Notes: generated by a model not told the origin, from the sequence alone. Numbered from the stretch's first letter, positions 23,131 to 31,943 are shown. The stretch: 64,000 nt of DNA from Arthrobacter sp. MYb23 (GCF_002979775.1 NZ_PCPR01000001.1:452995-516994); one strand, 5' to 3'. Program-made: numbers and translations.

Positions 23131-25197
23131 TTAGACCGCCGAGAGCAGCGCTGGATCCGGCACAGGCCCGGTTTCCACTGGTAAGGGCGCTGGTTCAGGG
23201 GCGGCCGGCGGCGTGGTCTCCGGCGGCAATGTTGGTTCCGGTGACGCCGGTGGAGGGTCTTGGACCACCGTCGGCTCGGGCTGGGGCTGGGTTGGCTCAG
23301 GCGATGGGGATGGAGTCACCGGATCTGCGGGAGTGGTGGGCGGCGTTGTCGGTTCGTCCACCGGTGGTGTTGTGGGCCCGGTTACCGGTGGCGTTGTGGT
23401 CGGCGGAGGAGTCGGTCCGCTGGCGGCACCCCCTGTGGGATCGGGTGCTGGGGTTGTTGGTGTGGCTGGGGTCCCCGGCGTCTGAGTGCCCGGAACCTGA
23501 GAAGCCGGAGAAGTGGGAGTTCCCGGGGCAACCGGTGGGGTGGTGCCGGCTGCACCCGCGCCCGTCCCCGCAGCGGTCCCGGAGCCGGCGCCCGCGCTGC
23601 CCGTACCGGCGTTACCTGTACCTGCGTTTGCACCTTGCTTGGCCGGGGCCTTTCCGTTGGATCCAGCCCTCGTGACCCCGGCCTTGGCGCTCGCTTCGAG
23701 TCCAGCGGCCGGCCCTCCGGCAACCGGCGACGAACCCGCGTCGCCTGCAGCACCGCCGCCACCAGCACCACCGCCATGGGCCGCTGCAGCTTGTGCACCG
23801 CCGTCGCGCATGACGTCTGCTGCCTGATTCCCGAACATGGTGGCCAGCAGTCCTGAGCCGTCGGGGCTTTGGGCCGCCGTGGCAGTAGCGATGGTCAGCG
23901 CGGCTGCGGCTGCAGCGGCCGCTGCTGCCATCCGCACTCGTGTGCGCGGGGCATGCCGGCCTGGTTTGACCGACGCGGCTTTGAGGTGGCTGAATGCCGG
24001 AGCCCTGCCCGGGACGTGGGGCCTTCCCAGCACAGCGGCCGCAGTTGCTTCTTCAGACCAGGGTGCCAGGGCGGATGCGGCACTGGCCGAGGCCGCCGCG
24101 GCATCCACTGCGTCCGCCCCGTGGGAGCGCAGGCCAGCTACAGCAGCGCCAAGGCAGATGGACGATTTGGGATCGGCGTCGACGGCGATTGGACGGTCCA
24201 GTTCCACGGAAATCAGCTCTGCCACGAGGGGAATCCGGGATGACCCGCCGATGAGCAGCACTGCACTGAGATCTTGGGCTTGAAGGTTGATGGTCCTCAG
24301 GCTGCGTTGCAGGGCGTCCACAGTATCCCTGACAGGGGCCTCAATCATGGCCTCGAATTCGGAACGGACCAGCCGCACCGACATCTGGGTGCCGGGAAGG
24401 GATACTGCCACGCTGGCTTCGCTGTCCAGGGAGAGTGCCTCCTTGGCTTCCCGGCATTCCCGCCTCAAACGCGACAGTGCCGCCAAGGTCTCGGGAGAAC
24501 TCGGGTCCATGGCCGGGCCATCGCCGAGGTGAGCCATCACGTGGCGCAGGACGGCGGCGTCAAAATCGGCGCCGCCCAGGGTTTCGATGCCGTCGGGACG
24601 GCCCAGTAACTCAAAGTCGCCGGCTCCCGCTTTGCGGAGCACAGCGGTGTCGAACGTACCGCCGCCGAGGTCGTAGACGGCAATGATGCTGCCGTCCTCC
24701 ACGCGTGTCTGTGAGGCGTAGTGCAGGGCTGCCGCTTCCGGCTCGCTGATCAGGGTGGTTTCCTGCAGACCGGCCACGTTGAGCGCTGCCAGGACCAGTG
24801 AGGTGCGGTGCTGACCCCATGCCGCGGGGTGGGTCATGATGATCGACGACGGCGCTCTGCCCTCGCGCTCTTCCGCCTTATCCACCACCCACCGGGCCAT
24901 GGTGGCATACACGTCCTCGGGGGCCAGCCAGCCCTCACCTACGGCAAGGGGGACGGAGTCACCTATCCGGCGTTTGAACTCCCGCACCATGCGCCGGGGG
25001 TCGTCAAGCCCGCGACGTTCGGCAGCTTCACCTACCAGGACCCGGCCGTCATCGGCATAAAAAAGCACCGAGGGCACGGCGCTGCCGTGCAATCCCAGCG
25101 AGAGAATTTCAGGCGTTGGAGCGGGTCCTTGATGGGGTTTAACAAGGGCTGCGGCGGTAAAACTTGTCCCGACGTCAATGGCGAGAACATAGCTCAT
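23131..25197 (-). CDS. Hsp70-like ATPase with transmembrane segment and Pro/Thr-rich tail
   Basis: A 688-residue protein. Residues about 1-370 form an Hsp70/actin ATPase: AIDVGTSFTAAALV (phosphate 1), MTHPAAWG, ISEPEAAALHYA, AVYDLGGGTFDTAVLR (phosphate 2) and VLLIGGSSRIPLV (adenosine). The peptide-binding domain of DnaK is absent. A basic stretch and a hydrophobic Ala-rich segment around residues 418-440 would cross the membrane. The last 240 residues are Gly/Ala then Pro/Thr-rich, like cell-wall-spanning tails. It is thus predicted to sense or act across the envelope. Its stop is four bases before the LuxR gene. Confidence 0.85.
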   Translation of the reverse strand: MSYVLAIDVGTSFTAAALVKPHQGPAPTPEILSLGLHGSAVPSVLFYADDGRVLVGEAAERRGLDDPRRMVREFKRRIGDSVPLAVGEGWLAPEDVYATMARWVVDKAEEREGRAPSSIIMTHPAAWGQHRTSLVLAALNVAGLQETTLISEPEAAALHYASQTRVEDGSIIAVYDLGGGTFDTAVLRKAGAGDFELLGRPDGIETLGGADFDAAVLRHVMAHLGDGPAMDPSSPETLAALSRLRRECREAKEALSLDSEASVAVSLPGTQMSVRLVRSEFEAMIEAPVRDTVDALQRSLRTINLQAQDLSAVLLIGGSSRIPLVAELISVELDRPIAVDADPKSSICLGAAVAGLRSHGADAVDAAAASASAASALAPWSEEATAAAVLGRPHVPGRAPAFSHLKAASVKPGRHAPRTRVRMAAAAAAAAAALTIATATAAQSPDGSGLLATMFGNQAADVMRDGGAQAAAAHGGGAGGGGAAGDAGSSPVAGGPAAGLEASAKAGVTRAGSNGKAPAKQGANAGTGNAGTGSAGAGSGTAAGTGAGAAGTTPPVAPGTPTSPASQVPGTQTPGTPATPTTPAPDPTGGAASGPTPPPTTTPPVTGPTTPPVDEPTTPPTTPADPVTPSPSPEPTQPQPEPTVVQDPPPASPEPTLPPETTPPAAPEPAPLPVETGPVPDPALLSAV

Positions 25198-25299
25198 GAG
25201 TACCTCAGAAGGTCACGGCGCGTCGCTAGCGGTCTGCATCACAAGCGGGTTCTGAACAAGTTAGCACCTGCCCCGGACGGGCAAAAGGCTTAGGTGCAA

Positions 25300-25336
25300 C
25301 ACCAACTTGTCATTATTGCTCCACCGATTTGTCATT
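25300..25336 (-). promoter_or_regulatory. Direct repeat upstream of the Hsp70-like gene
   Basis: Two 15-bp boxes, CACCAACTTGTCATT (25300-25314) and CACCGATTTGTCATT (25322-25336), share 13 of 15 bases. Their starts are 22 bp apart, two helical turns. They lie about 105-140 bp upstream of the Hsp70-like start. A dimeric activator or tandem repressor site is possible; the protein is unknown. Confidence 0.45.
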
Positions 25337-25404
25337 CCCAAGACCACCCACCGCGTGGACGGGTAAAGCCCCTGCTCAGAGGGTCAAACCGTCGATGCCG
25401 CGGC

Positions 25405-26472
25405 TTAGAGGCCCGAGTAGGAATGCAGACCGTTGAAAACGGTATTGACCAGTGTGAAGTTGATAATGACGCAGGCATAGCCAACGATCGACAACCACGC
25501 GGCACGTGTTCCGGTCCAACCACGGGTGGCACGGGCGTGCAGGTAGCCCGCGTAGACCACCCAGATCACGAAGGTCCAAACTTCTTTGGGGTCCCAGCCC
25601 CAGAAACGGCCCCACGCCTTTTCTGCCCAGATCGCACCGAACATGAGGGTGAACGTCCAGCCGATGAAGGCGATGGCGTTGATCCGGTAGGAGAGATTCT
25701 CGAGGCTCAGCGCGTTGGGAACCAGGCGCATGAAGCCCAGGTTGTCTTTGCGGCCGGCAGAAAGATTCTTCTGGCGGTGCGACTGCAGCAACTGCAGCAC
25801 AGACATGGCGAACGTCAGGGTGAACAGGGCAGAAGACAGCACTGCGATGGAAACGTGGATGATCAGCCAGTAGCTCTGCAGCGCCGGAACCAGGTGCCCC
25901 ACCGGCGTCCAGAAGGCGGCCGAAGCGGCCACGAGCATGATGATGGCCAGCCCGATCACGAACGTTCCCAGGAAGCGCAGGTCGCGGCGGATGAGGACCA
26001 CCAGGAAGACAGCTACGGCAACAAAAGCACCGGTGGTGAGGAACTCGTACATGTTGCCCCACGGCACGCGGCCTGCACCAAAGGCACGGGTCACCACGCC
26101 AGCACCGTGAATAAGGACACCCAGAACCGTCAACGCCACGGCTACCCGGGCTGGTGCGCGACGCTGGCCCGCGTACTTCATGTCGCCGGCAGCGGTGCCG
26201 CCCTCAACGGTGAGGCCCGACGTCGGACGCTCCGCCCGGCCAGCCGGCCCACCGGCGTCGGCGCCTCCCAAACCTGCTCCGACGCGGCCTGCAGCAACGC
26301 TCACCTTGTGCTCGGTGGTGCTGGCCGCGGCCTTCTGGTCCACAGCGCTGAGCATCTTGCTGCTCTTGGCCAGGTCCCAGGCGAAGGCGATGAACGCCAC
26401 GGTGTACGTGCCGGCGGCCAACAGCATGAACAGCTCGCTGTACTGACCCAGGGTTTCGTTGATGACGGGCAT
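25405..26472 (-). CDS. ccsB: c-type cytochrome biogenesis protein CcsB (heme handling)
   Basis: A 355-residue membrane protein of the CcsA/CcmC family. It carries the heme-binding tryptophan-rich motif WGRFWGWDPKEVWTFVIWVVYAGYLHAR near residue 290-315 and conserved histidines in IHGAGVVTRA, IIHVSIAVL and YLHAR. With ResB it forms the System II cytochrome c synthetase that exports heme and ligates it to CXXCH. The ATG at 26472 overlaps the ResB stop as TAATG. A long cytosolic Ala/Gly-rich loop separates the first two helices. Confidence 0.92.
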   Translation of the reverse strand: MPVINETLGQYSELFMLLAAGTYTVAFIAFAWDLAKSSKMLSAVDQKAAASTTEHKVSVAAGRVGAGLGGADAGGPAGRAERPTSGLTVEGGTAAGDMKYAGQRRAPARVAVALTVLGVLIHGAGVVTRAFGAGRVPWGNMYEFLTTGAFVAVAVFLVVLIRRDLRFLGTFVIGLAIIMLVAASAAFWTPVGHLVPALQSYWLIIHVSIAVLSSALFTLTFAMSVLQLLQSHRQKNLSAGRKDNLGFMRLVPNALSLENLSYRINAIAFIGWTFTLMFGAIWAEKAWGRFWGWDPKEVWTFVIWVVYAGYLHARATRGWTGTRAAWLSIVGYACVIINFTLVNTVFNGLHSYSGL

Positions 26473-28196
26473 TACTGTTCCTTCGAGGTTGAGGAAGATC
26501 CTGCTGTTGTTGTAGCGGTGTCCGGCGTCTCCGGGATGTTCCATTCCCGGGCAAAGATTTCGCGAAGAGCTGCTGCTTCGCCGGCCAAACGGTGGTCTTC
26601 ACCGCGAGCCAGCAGGCCGTACTCCACCATGGTGCGGCCGTCGGCGTGGGTTCCGGTGCGGACCCAGACGCGGCGTCGGTTGATGTAGAGCGACATGACC
26701 AGGCCGGCGACTGCGAGGAAACCGAAGATCAGTGCGTACAGCTGGCCGGGGTTGTGGTGGATGTCCACGCCGATGTACTTCTTGACGCCGTCAAACGTGA
26801 TGCTGCCTTTACCTTCGGGCAGGTCCACGGTCGCACCGGGCTTCAAGGTGATACCGCCGGCCGCGAGGTCTCGGGCATTGAGGGGCTTCAGATCCTTGAC
26901 GTCCAGTTCGAACACGTTCTGGGGCACACCCTTGTCCAGGCCGAGGTCTCCGTAGAAGGAATTCAGGCTCAGCTGTGGGTTGAAGAGTTCCGGGGAAGCA
27001 CTGAAGGAAACGCCGTTCTCGGAAGGGAAAGCCGTGGGAAGGAAGAAGCCCACAAAGCCGAGCTGTTCCGGCTTGGCGTCCGGGACCTTGATGACCACGG
27101 AGGAGTAATAGTTATCGCCCTGGACCTTGGCAATCACTGGCCCTTCGAAGGAGACATTGCCCTCCCCATCGCGGACAGTGACCATTGGAGCGTAGCCGTT
27201 GCCGGTGAGATAAAGGCTGGTTCCTCCGAGGGAAACGGGGTCGTTGACCTTCAGTGTTTCCTTCTTGCCCGGCGCATCAGGGGTTTCCTTGGTGGTCACC
27301 TCAGCGGTGTAGTCGATGGGCTGGCCGGCCTTGCCAGGAGACTCACCGCGATCGAACGTGGCGTCGAACTTGTCCAGCTGCATGGAGTACGGCTGGAGCG
27401 AACTGCTCTGGAAGTTGGTTCCGGGAGTGAATTGGTCGTAGCCCACCAGGGTGTTGACGAACGTTTCTCCCTCCACCAGGATCCGCTGGCCGCTGTACCC
27501 GTACAGGCCGCCAATGGCCACGGACACCAGCACCCCGATCAACGAGGTGTGGAACACCAGGTTGCCCACTTCCTTCAGGAAGCCGCGTTCGGCACCCAGG
27601 GACGGCAGGGCGCCGTCGACGTCCCTGACTTCCACGCGATAGCCGCGCTTCTTGAGCAGCCCGGCGGCATCGTTGATGGCCTTCGACGCCGGGATCCCGG
27701 CGTCGGCGGGCAGGGCCAGGGTGCCGTACTCCGGCAGGCGCGAAAGGCGCTTGGGGGTGCGCGGTGGCTGGGACTTCATGGCCTTGTAATGGGCGATGGC
27801 GCGCGGAGTAACGCAGCCGATCAAGGAGATAAACAGCAGAATATAGATGGCCGAGAACCAGGCCGAAGAGTAAACATCGTAGAGCTGCAGTGCATCGAGA
27901 AGCTCGCCGTAGGACGGATTGTCCTTGATGTATTGCGTGACAACTGACGGATTCGCGGGGCGCTGCGGGAACAGGGAGCCAGGCACGGCGCCAACGGCAA
28001 GCAGGAGCAACAGGAACAGAGCCGTACGCATGCTGGTCAGTTGGGTCCAGGACCACCGGAGCATGCCCTTGAAACCAAGCGCGGGCAGGGCTGCCTCGGA
28101 CTTGGCCTGCTGGAGTTTTCCTTCGCCTGTTGTGCCTTCTGAGGAGGTGCTTTCAGCGGCTGGTGACTTCTTCTTGGCTTTCACGGACTCGCTCAT
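26472..28196 (-). CDS. resB: Cytochrome c biogenesis protein ResB
   Basis: A 574-residue membrane protein with three N-terminal helices, a large extracytoplasmic domain (residues about 240-500) and one C-terminal helix (LYALIFGFLAVAGLVMSLYI). FFLPTAFPSENGVSFSASPE and GNLVFHTSLIGVLVSVAIGG are typical ResB segments. It partners CcsB. The first 40 residues are Lys/Ser/Glu-rich and cytosolic. Start and stop codons overlap those of ccdA and ccsB, so the operon is translationally coupled. Confidence 0.92.
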   Translation of the reverse strand: MSESVKAKKKSPAAESTSSEGTTGEGKLQQAKSEAALPALGFKGMLRWSWTQLTSMRTALFLLLLLAVGAVPGSLFPQRPANPSVVTQYIKDNPSYGELLDALQLYDVYSSAWFSAIYILLFISLIGCVTPRAIAHYKAMKSQPPRTPKRLSRLPEYGTLALPADAGIPASKAINDAAGLLKKRGYRVEVRDVDGALPSLGAERGFLKEVGNLVFHTSLIGVLVSVAIGGLYGYSGQRILVEGETFVNTLVGYDQFTPGTNFQSSSLQPYSMQLDKFDATFDRGESPGKAGQPIDYTAEVTTKETPDAPGKKETLKVNDPVSLGGTSLYLTGNGYAPMVTVRDGEGNVSFEGPVIAKVQGDNYYSSVVIKVPDAKPEQLGFVGFFLPTAFPSENGVSFSASPELFNPQLSLNSFYGDLGLDKGVPQNVFELDVKDLKPLNARDLAAGGITLKPGATVDLPEGKGSITFDGVKKYIGVDIHHNPGQLYALIFGFLAVAGLVMSLYINRRRVWVRTGTHADGRTMVEYGLLARGEDHRLAGEAAALREIFAREWNIPETPDTATTTAGSSSTSKEQ

Positions 28197-28951
28197 CAGA
28201 TTGGCAACTTCACATCGTTTTGGAACCAGTACTGCAACTCGGTCACCCAGGTTCCCCACACTCCGGTGGCCATCAGGATGCCGAGCAAAATCAGGATGCC
28301 TCCGCCGATCCGCTGGATGGCCAGCCGATGCTTGCGGAAGAAGGACATGACTCCCATGCCCCGGCGTACAGCCAGCGCAATCAGAAGGAACGGAATGCCA
28401 AGGCCAAGGCTGTAGACGAACGCCAGGAGGGCTCCCTTGGCCGCCGACGAACCGCCGGACAAGCTCAGCAACTGTACCGCGGAGTACGTGGGACCAATAC
28501 ACGGTGCCCAGCCCAATCCGAACGTGAGTCCCAGGAGCGGCGCACCCCACAGGCCTGCCGGCGGTTTGGCGTGGATCTTCGCGTCCCGCTGCAGCCAACC
28601 GAAGCCGCCCATGAACACTACGCCCATGACGATCACCAGGATGCCCAGCAGTTGAGTGATCCAGGCGTTTTGCGGACCCGTCAGCAATGTTCCGAGCTGG
28701 CCGAAAGCACCTCCCAGGAGAACAAAAATCACCGAGAATCCAAGGACGAACAGCCCGATTCCGGCCAGCATGCGGCCGCGCCGCTGCTTTTGGAGGTCGA
28801 CGCCGGTCAGTCCCGTGACGTAGCCAAGGTAACCAGGGACCAGCGGCAGCACGCACGGCGAAAGGAAGGAGACCAGCCCGGCCAGCAATGCCACCGGCAC
28901 AGCCAGCAGCAGTGATCCGTTGAGGATCGTCTCGGCGAAAGGACTGTTCAT
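28196..28951 (-). CDS. ccdA: Cytochrome c biogenesis thiol-disulfide transporter CcdA
   Basis: A 251-residue protein with six membrane helices. The redox cysteines are in FLSPCVLPLVPGYLGYV (first helix) and WAPCIGPT (fourth helix), the standard CcdA pair. It passes electrons from cytosolic thioredoxin to the extracytoplasmic thioredoxin-like protein encoded five bases upstream, which keeps apocytochrome c reduced. TGATG overlap with resB. Confidence 0.93.
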   Translation of the reverse strand: MNSPFAETILNGSLLLAVPVALLAGLVSFLSPCVLPLVPGYLGYVTGLTGVDLQKQRRGRMLAGIGLFVLGFSVIFVLLGGAFGQLGTLLTGPQNAWITQLLGILVIVMGVVFMGGFGWLQRDAKIHAKPPAGLWGAPLLGLTFGLGWAPCIGPTYSAVQLLSLSGGSSAAKGALLAFVYSLGLGIPFLLIALAVRRGMGVMSFFRKHRLAIQRIGGGILILLGILMATGVWGTWVTELQYWFQNDVKLPI

Positions 28952-28956
28952 GGGTA

Positions 28957-29562
28957 CTACTCGGCCACTGCGGAGGTGATGAGGGCCTTCAGGGTGCTCT
29001 TCTCAATCTCGCCAAGAACGCGGGAGGCAACCTTTCCTTCTTTGTCCAGCACCAGGGTGGTGGGAACTGCACCTGGGGGGACAATGCCGGACACGGACAG
29101 CAGCACCGCCCCGTCCTTGTCATTGAAGCTCGGGTAGGTGATGTTGAAGGTCTTGTCGAAGGCCTCAGCGGTGGCTTGTTCGTCGCGAAGGTTGACCCCG
29201 AAGAACTGGACGCCCTGGTCCTTGAAGTCCTGGTGCAGGGCTTCAAGCTGGGGTGCTTCGATACGGCACGGAGCGCAGGCGGCAAACCAGAAGTTGAGCA
29301 CCGTGACCTTGCCCTGGAGATCCTCAGGCTTGACTGTCCCGCCATTGAACAGAGTGCCCTTGAGCGCCACGGGAGCTGCACGGTCAGCCTTCGCGAATTC
29401 CGTCACCGAGCCGTCGCCTGCCACGTAGTTCTTGTTGTCGCCGGCCTTGGCCTGCTTGGCGAGGGTGTCTTCCTGGGCGCATGCGGACAGGCCCATGGTC
29501 AGTCCTGCCAGGAGGACTCCACCGGCGGTCAGCACGCCGCGGCGTGAAAGATTGTTGTCCAT
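28957..29562 (-). CDS. TlpA/ResA-like thioredoxin lipoprotein
   Basis: A 201-residue thioredoxin-fold protein. The N-terminus has a twin-arginine-like SRRGVLTAGGVLLAGLTMG and a lipobox ending LSAC (Cys28). The active site is FWFAACAPCRIEAPQL (CAPC), with the cis-proline loop VPTTLVLDKEG. Its place between the phosphatase and ccdA fits the extracytoplasmic reductant for cytochrome c maturation. Confidence 0.9.
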   Translation of the reverse strand: MDNNLSRRGVLTAGGVLLAGLTMGLSACAQEDTLAKQAKAGDNKNYVAGDGSVTEFAKADRAAPVALKGTLFNGGTVKPEDLQGKVTVLNFWFAACAPCRIEAPQLEALHQDFKDQGVQFFGVNLRDEQATAEAFDKTFNITYPSFNDKDGAVLLSVSGIVPPGAVPTTLVLDKEGKVASRVLGEIEKSTLKALITSAVAE

Positions 29563-29566
29563 GCTT

Positions 29567-30232
29567 CTATGCCCCCGGGGTGCTCGCCGCGCCGGGGAGC
29601 AGAACGGCAGCAGGCTCGGTGTATTCGACGTGCACGATCTTGCCGTCGTCGTCCAGTGTCAGGGAAGTAAGGGAAGTCAGCGTGCATTCGCGCTTGCGGG
29701 GATCGTGCGCAAGGCGGCGACCCTCAGCGGTCAAGCGGGTTGACCAAATGGGAAGTTGGTGGCTGACCAGAATGGCTTCAGCACCGTCGCCACCGAGTTC
29801 GATCGCCTTCACACGTGCGTCTTCCACCGCCGCCAGCACGCGGGCTGCCTGCTCTTTATAGGGCTCGCCCCAAGAAGGCCGCAGGGGATTTCGGAAGTAG
29901 AGCCAGTGCTTTGGTTTGAGAAACTCACTCTTGGTGGGGTGGAGTCCCTCAAAGTGGTTCTCGGCTTCGATGATGCGCGGATCCGTGGTGATTTCCAGGT
30001 TCAACGCCTCGGAGGTAGGCATGGCTGTTTCATGGGCGCGGGTCAGCGGCGAGGCTACCAAGTGCACAATCTTGGCACCCTGGCTGACACGGGCCGTGAA
30101 GTGGTCCGCCAACATCCGGGCCATCTCCCGGCCACGTTCGGAGAGGTGGAATTCCGGCAGCCGGCCGTAGAGGACAGCGTCGGGATTGTGGACCTCGCCA
30201 TGGCGAAGCAGATGGACAGTTGCTTGGGGCAT
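29567..30232 (-). CDS. Histidine phosphatase family protein
   Basis: A 221-residue protein of the phosphoglycerate mutase-like fold. The phosphohistidine motif is LLRHGEVHNP at the N-terminus. The second catalytic histidine is in VSHQLPIWSTRL, and SPLTRAHETA supplies the phosphate pocket. It is the first gene of the cytochrome c maturation operon, four bases before the thioredoxin gene, an order also found in mycobacteria. Its substrate is unknown. Confidence 0.88.
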   Translation of the reverse strand: MPQATVHLLRHGEVHNPDAVLYGRLPEFHLSERGREMARMLADHFTARVSQGAKIVHLVASPLTRAHETAMPTSEALNLEITTDPRIIEAENHFEGLHPTKSEFLKPKHWLYFRNPLRPSWGEPYKEQAARVLAAVEDARVKAIELGGDGAEAILVSHQLPIWSTRLTAEGRRLAHDPRKRECTLTSLTSLTLDDDGKIVHVEYTEPAAVLLPGAASTPGA

Positions 30233-30330
30233 GTTTACCAGTTTCTCAAAGAAGCGGGGCGATCCGAAATCTTCTACCGCTAGTAGAACTCAAAGTTTTC
30301 CCGAAATGTTCCGTGGAGTTGGAATAAAAG

Positions 30331-30351
30331 ATGCATATGCATGTTTATACT
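30331..30351 (+). promoter_or_regulatory. Promoter of the YceI gene with a 12-bp palindrome
   Basis: The perfect palindrome ATGCATATGCAT (30331-30342) lies three bases upstream of a good -10, TATACT (30346-30351). A repressor bound there would block RNA polymerase. About 85 nt of leader follow before the YceI start. Confidence 0.5.
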
Positions 30352-30436
30352 GGGTACGAAGCTCGGTTGACGCTTCAAGCAATGAGCTCGACCAAGCAAG
30401 CACGAAGTACCCACCACTTGATATAGGAGCAACACC

Positions 30437-30991
30437 ATGATGACTCTCCCCGCTTCCGTCACCACCGGCACCTGGACCCTCGACGCTTCCCACAGCGAAA
30501 TCGGCTTCACCGTCCGCCACGCAGGCATCAGCAAGGTCCGCGGCCAGTTCAAGGACGCCTCGGCCACCTTGGAAGTTGGCGAGACGCTGACCGATTCCAA
30601 GGTCACCGCCACCATCCAGACCGCCAGCTTCGACTCCGGCGACGTCAACCGCGATGGCCACGTCAAGGGTGAAGACTTCTTCGACGTAGAGAAGTTCCCG
30701 GAAATCACCTTCGTATCCCGCCACGTCAAGGCCAACGGAAACAGCTTCGACCTCGTGGGCGATCTCACAATCAAGGGCGTGACCAAGGAAGTTTCCATCG
30801 AAACCGAATTCAACGGTGTCGCAGTGGATCCCTTCGGCAACACCAGGGCCGGCGTTTCCGGCGAAACCACCATCAGCCGCAAGGACTTTGGCCTCACCTG
30901 GAACGCTGTCCTCGAAGCCGGTGGCGTCCTGGTCAGCGACAAGGTAGTCATCAACCTCGAGCTCGCGTTCATCGCACCGGCCGCCGCGTAG
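30437..30991 (+). CDS. YceI family lipid-binding protein
   Basis: A 184-residue lipocalin-like beta-barrel protein that starts TGTWTLDASHSEIGFTVRH, the family signature. It continues with FDSGDVNRDGHVKGEDFFDV, FPEITFVSR and a C-terminal VLVSDKVVINLELAF. YceI proteins bind isoprenoid chains in a central tunnel. There is no signal peptide, as in the cytosolic actinobacterial members. AGGAGC precedes the ATG. It is monocistronic with its own terminator. Confidence 0.9.
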   Translation: MMTLPASVTTGTWTLDASHSEIGFTVRHAGISKVRGQFKDASATLEVGETLTDSKVTATIQTASFDSGDVNRDGHVKGEDFFDVEKFPEITFVSRHVKANGNSFDLVGDLTIKGVTKEVSIETEFNGVAVDPFGNTRAGVSGETTISRKDFGLTWNAVLEAGGVLVSDKVVINLELAFIAPAAA

Positions 30992-31046
30992 TCCTTCAAC
31001 GCTGGCCCGATCCACGGCAGGCCCTATCCTCATTGCCTGCGTCCGC

Positions 31047-31087
31047 AAACGGCGCCCTGCACAGCTCACGCTGTGGGGGCGCCGTTT
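31047..31087 (+). terminator. Hairpin terminator after the YceI gene
   Basis: An 11-bp outer stem AAACGGCGCCC and an inner 6-bp stem CACAGC/GCTGTG form a long hairpin 55 bp after the stop. The 3' arm ends in UUU. Confidence 0.7.
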
Positions 31088-31196
31088 CGCATATGGAGAA
31101 GTCACTACGCAATTGTTCGGTAAGAAGCCTGTATTTAGCTGCGCGTTAGCTCCGAATTTCCTATGCATCCTTCAACCTGCGGTCTAAAGTGATGCC

Positions 31197-31895
31197 ATGA
31201 GTACCCCAGACGAAACACCACAGCCACAGCAGCCCGGCTCCCAGCCTCCGCAGCCCGGCAATGTTCCTCCTGCGGGCTACCAACCGCCCCAGGGATACCA
31301 GCCACCGCAGGGTTACCAGCCGCCGTCGCAACCGGGCCAGTATTCACAGCCCGCGCCGCCGCCGCCCGGCCCCGGCCAGCCTGCCCCGGGGCAGCCTGGA
31401 TTCCATTTCGAAATGCCCACGGACGGTCCCCGCAACTTCAACGACGTCATGCCGCAGGGCGGCTTCTCGGGAATGTTCAAAACCCAGGGCCTGCCAACGG
31501 AATTGAAGGTTTCCTACTTCATTTGGGTGATCTCCGGACTCCTGGGCCTCTTGTTTGGACTCATCGGATTCTTCGCCGTCGTCGCAGCATTCGCCTTCGC
31601 TCCGGCCTTTGCCGCTATCGCACTGATCCTTCTCCTGCTCGCTTTGGCTGTGGCCGCCGCGCAGGTTGTCCTGGCCATGAAAATGAAGGAAGGCAAGGAG
31701 TGGGCACGCCTGGCGTTGACCATCGTGGCCGCCGTCTCCCTGCTGCTGGCCATTTTTGGCGCAGCAAATGGCGGTGGATCAGGCATGGGACTGGGAGGCA
31801 ACTGGTTCGGCTTCCTCGTCAGCGCTGTAGCAGTTGTCCTGATGTGGTTGCCGAATTCGCAGCTCTGGTTCAAGGCAGTGAAGGGCCAAGTCTAA
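31197..31895 (+). CDS. Membrane protein with Pro/Gln-rich N-terminus
   Basis: A 232-residue protein that I cannot name. Residues 1-75 are Pro/Gln/Gly-rich with YQPPQG repeats and disordered. Four hydrophobic helices follow from about residue 105 (FIWVISGLLGLLFGLIGFFA) to 225. A KMKEGKEWARLALTIVAAVS segment between helices is shared in style with the next gene (VRKGRNWARILGTVLAAIS). The two may be distant paralogues. Confidence 0.65.
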   Translation: MSTPDETPQPQQPGSQPPQPGNVPPAGYQPPQGYQPPQGYQPPSQPGQYSQPAPPPPGPGQPAPGQPGFHFEMPTDGPRNFNDVMPQGGFSGMFKTQGLPTELKVSYFIWVISGLLGLLFGLIGFFAVVAAFAFAPAFAAIALILLLLALAVAAAQVVLAMKMKEGKEWARLALTIVAAVSLLLAIFGAANGGGSGMGLGGNWFGFLVSAVAVVLMWLPNSQLWFKAVKGQV

Positions 31896-31943
31896 CGCTG
31901 ACGCGACTGCCGCCGTCGAGCGTTGTCGGTGGAAATGCAGTCT

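Noticed and set aside
26472..28856. A 794-residue reading of ResB
   Set aside because: The extra 220 residues are antisense-like sequence across ccdA; the ATG at 28196 overlaps the ccdA stop as TGATG and gives the normal ResB length.
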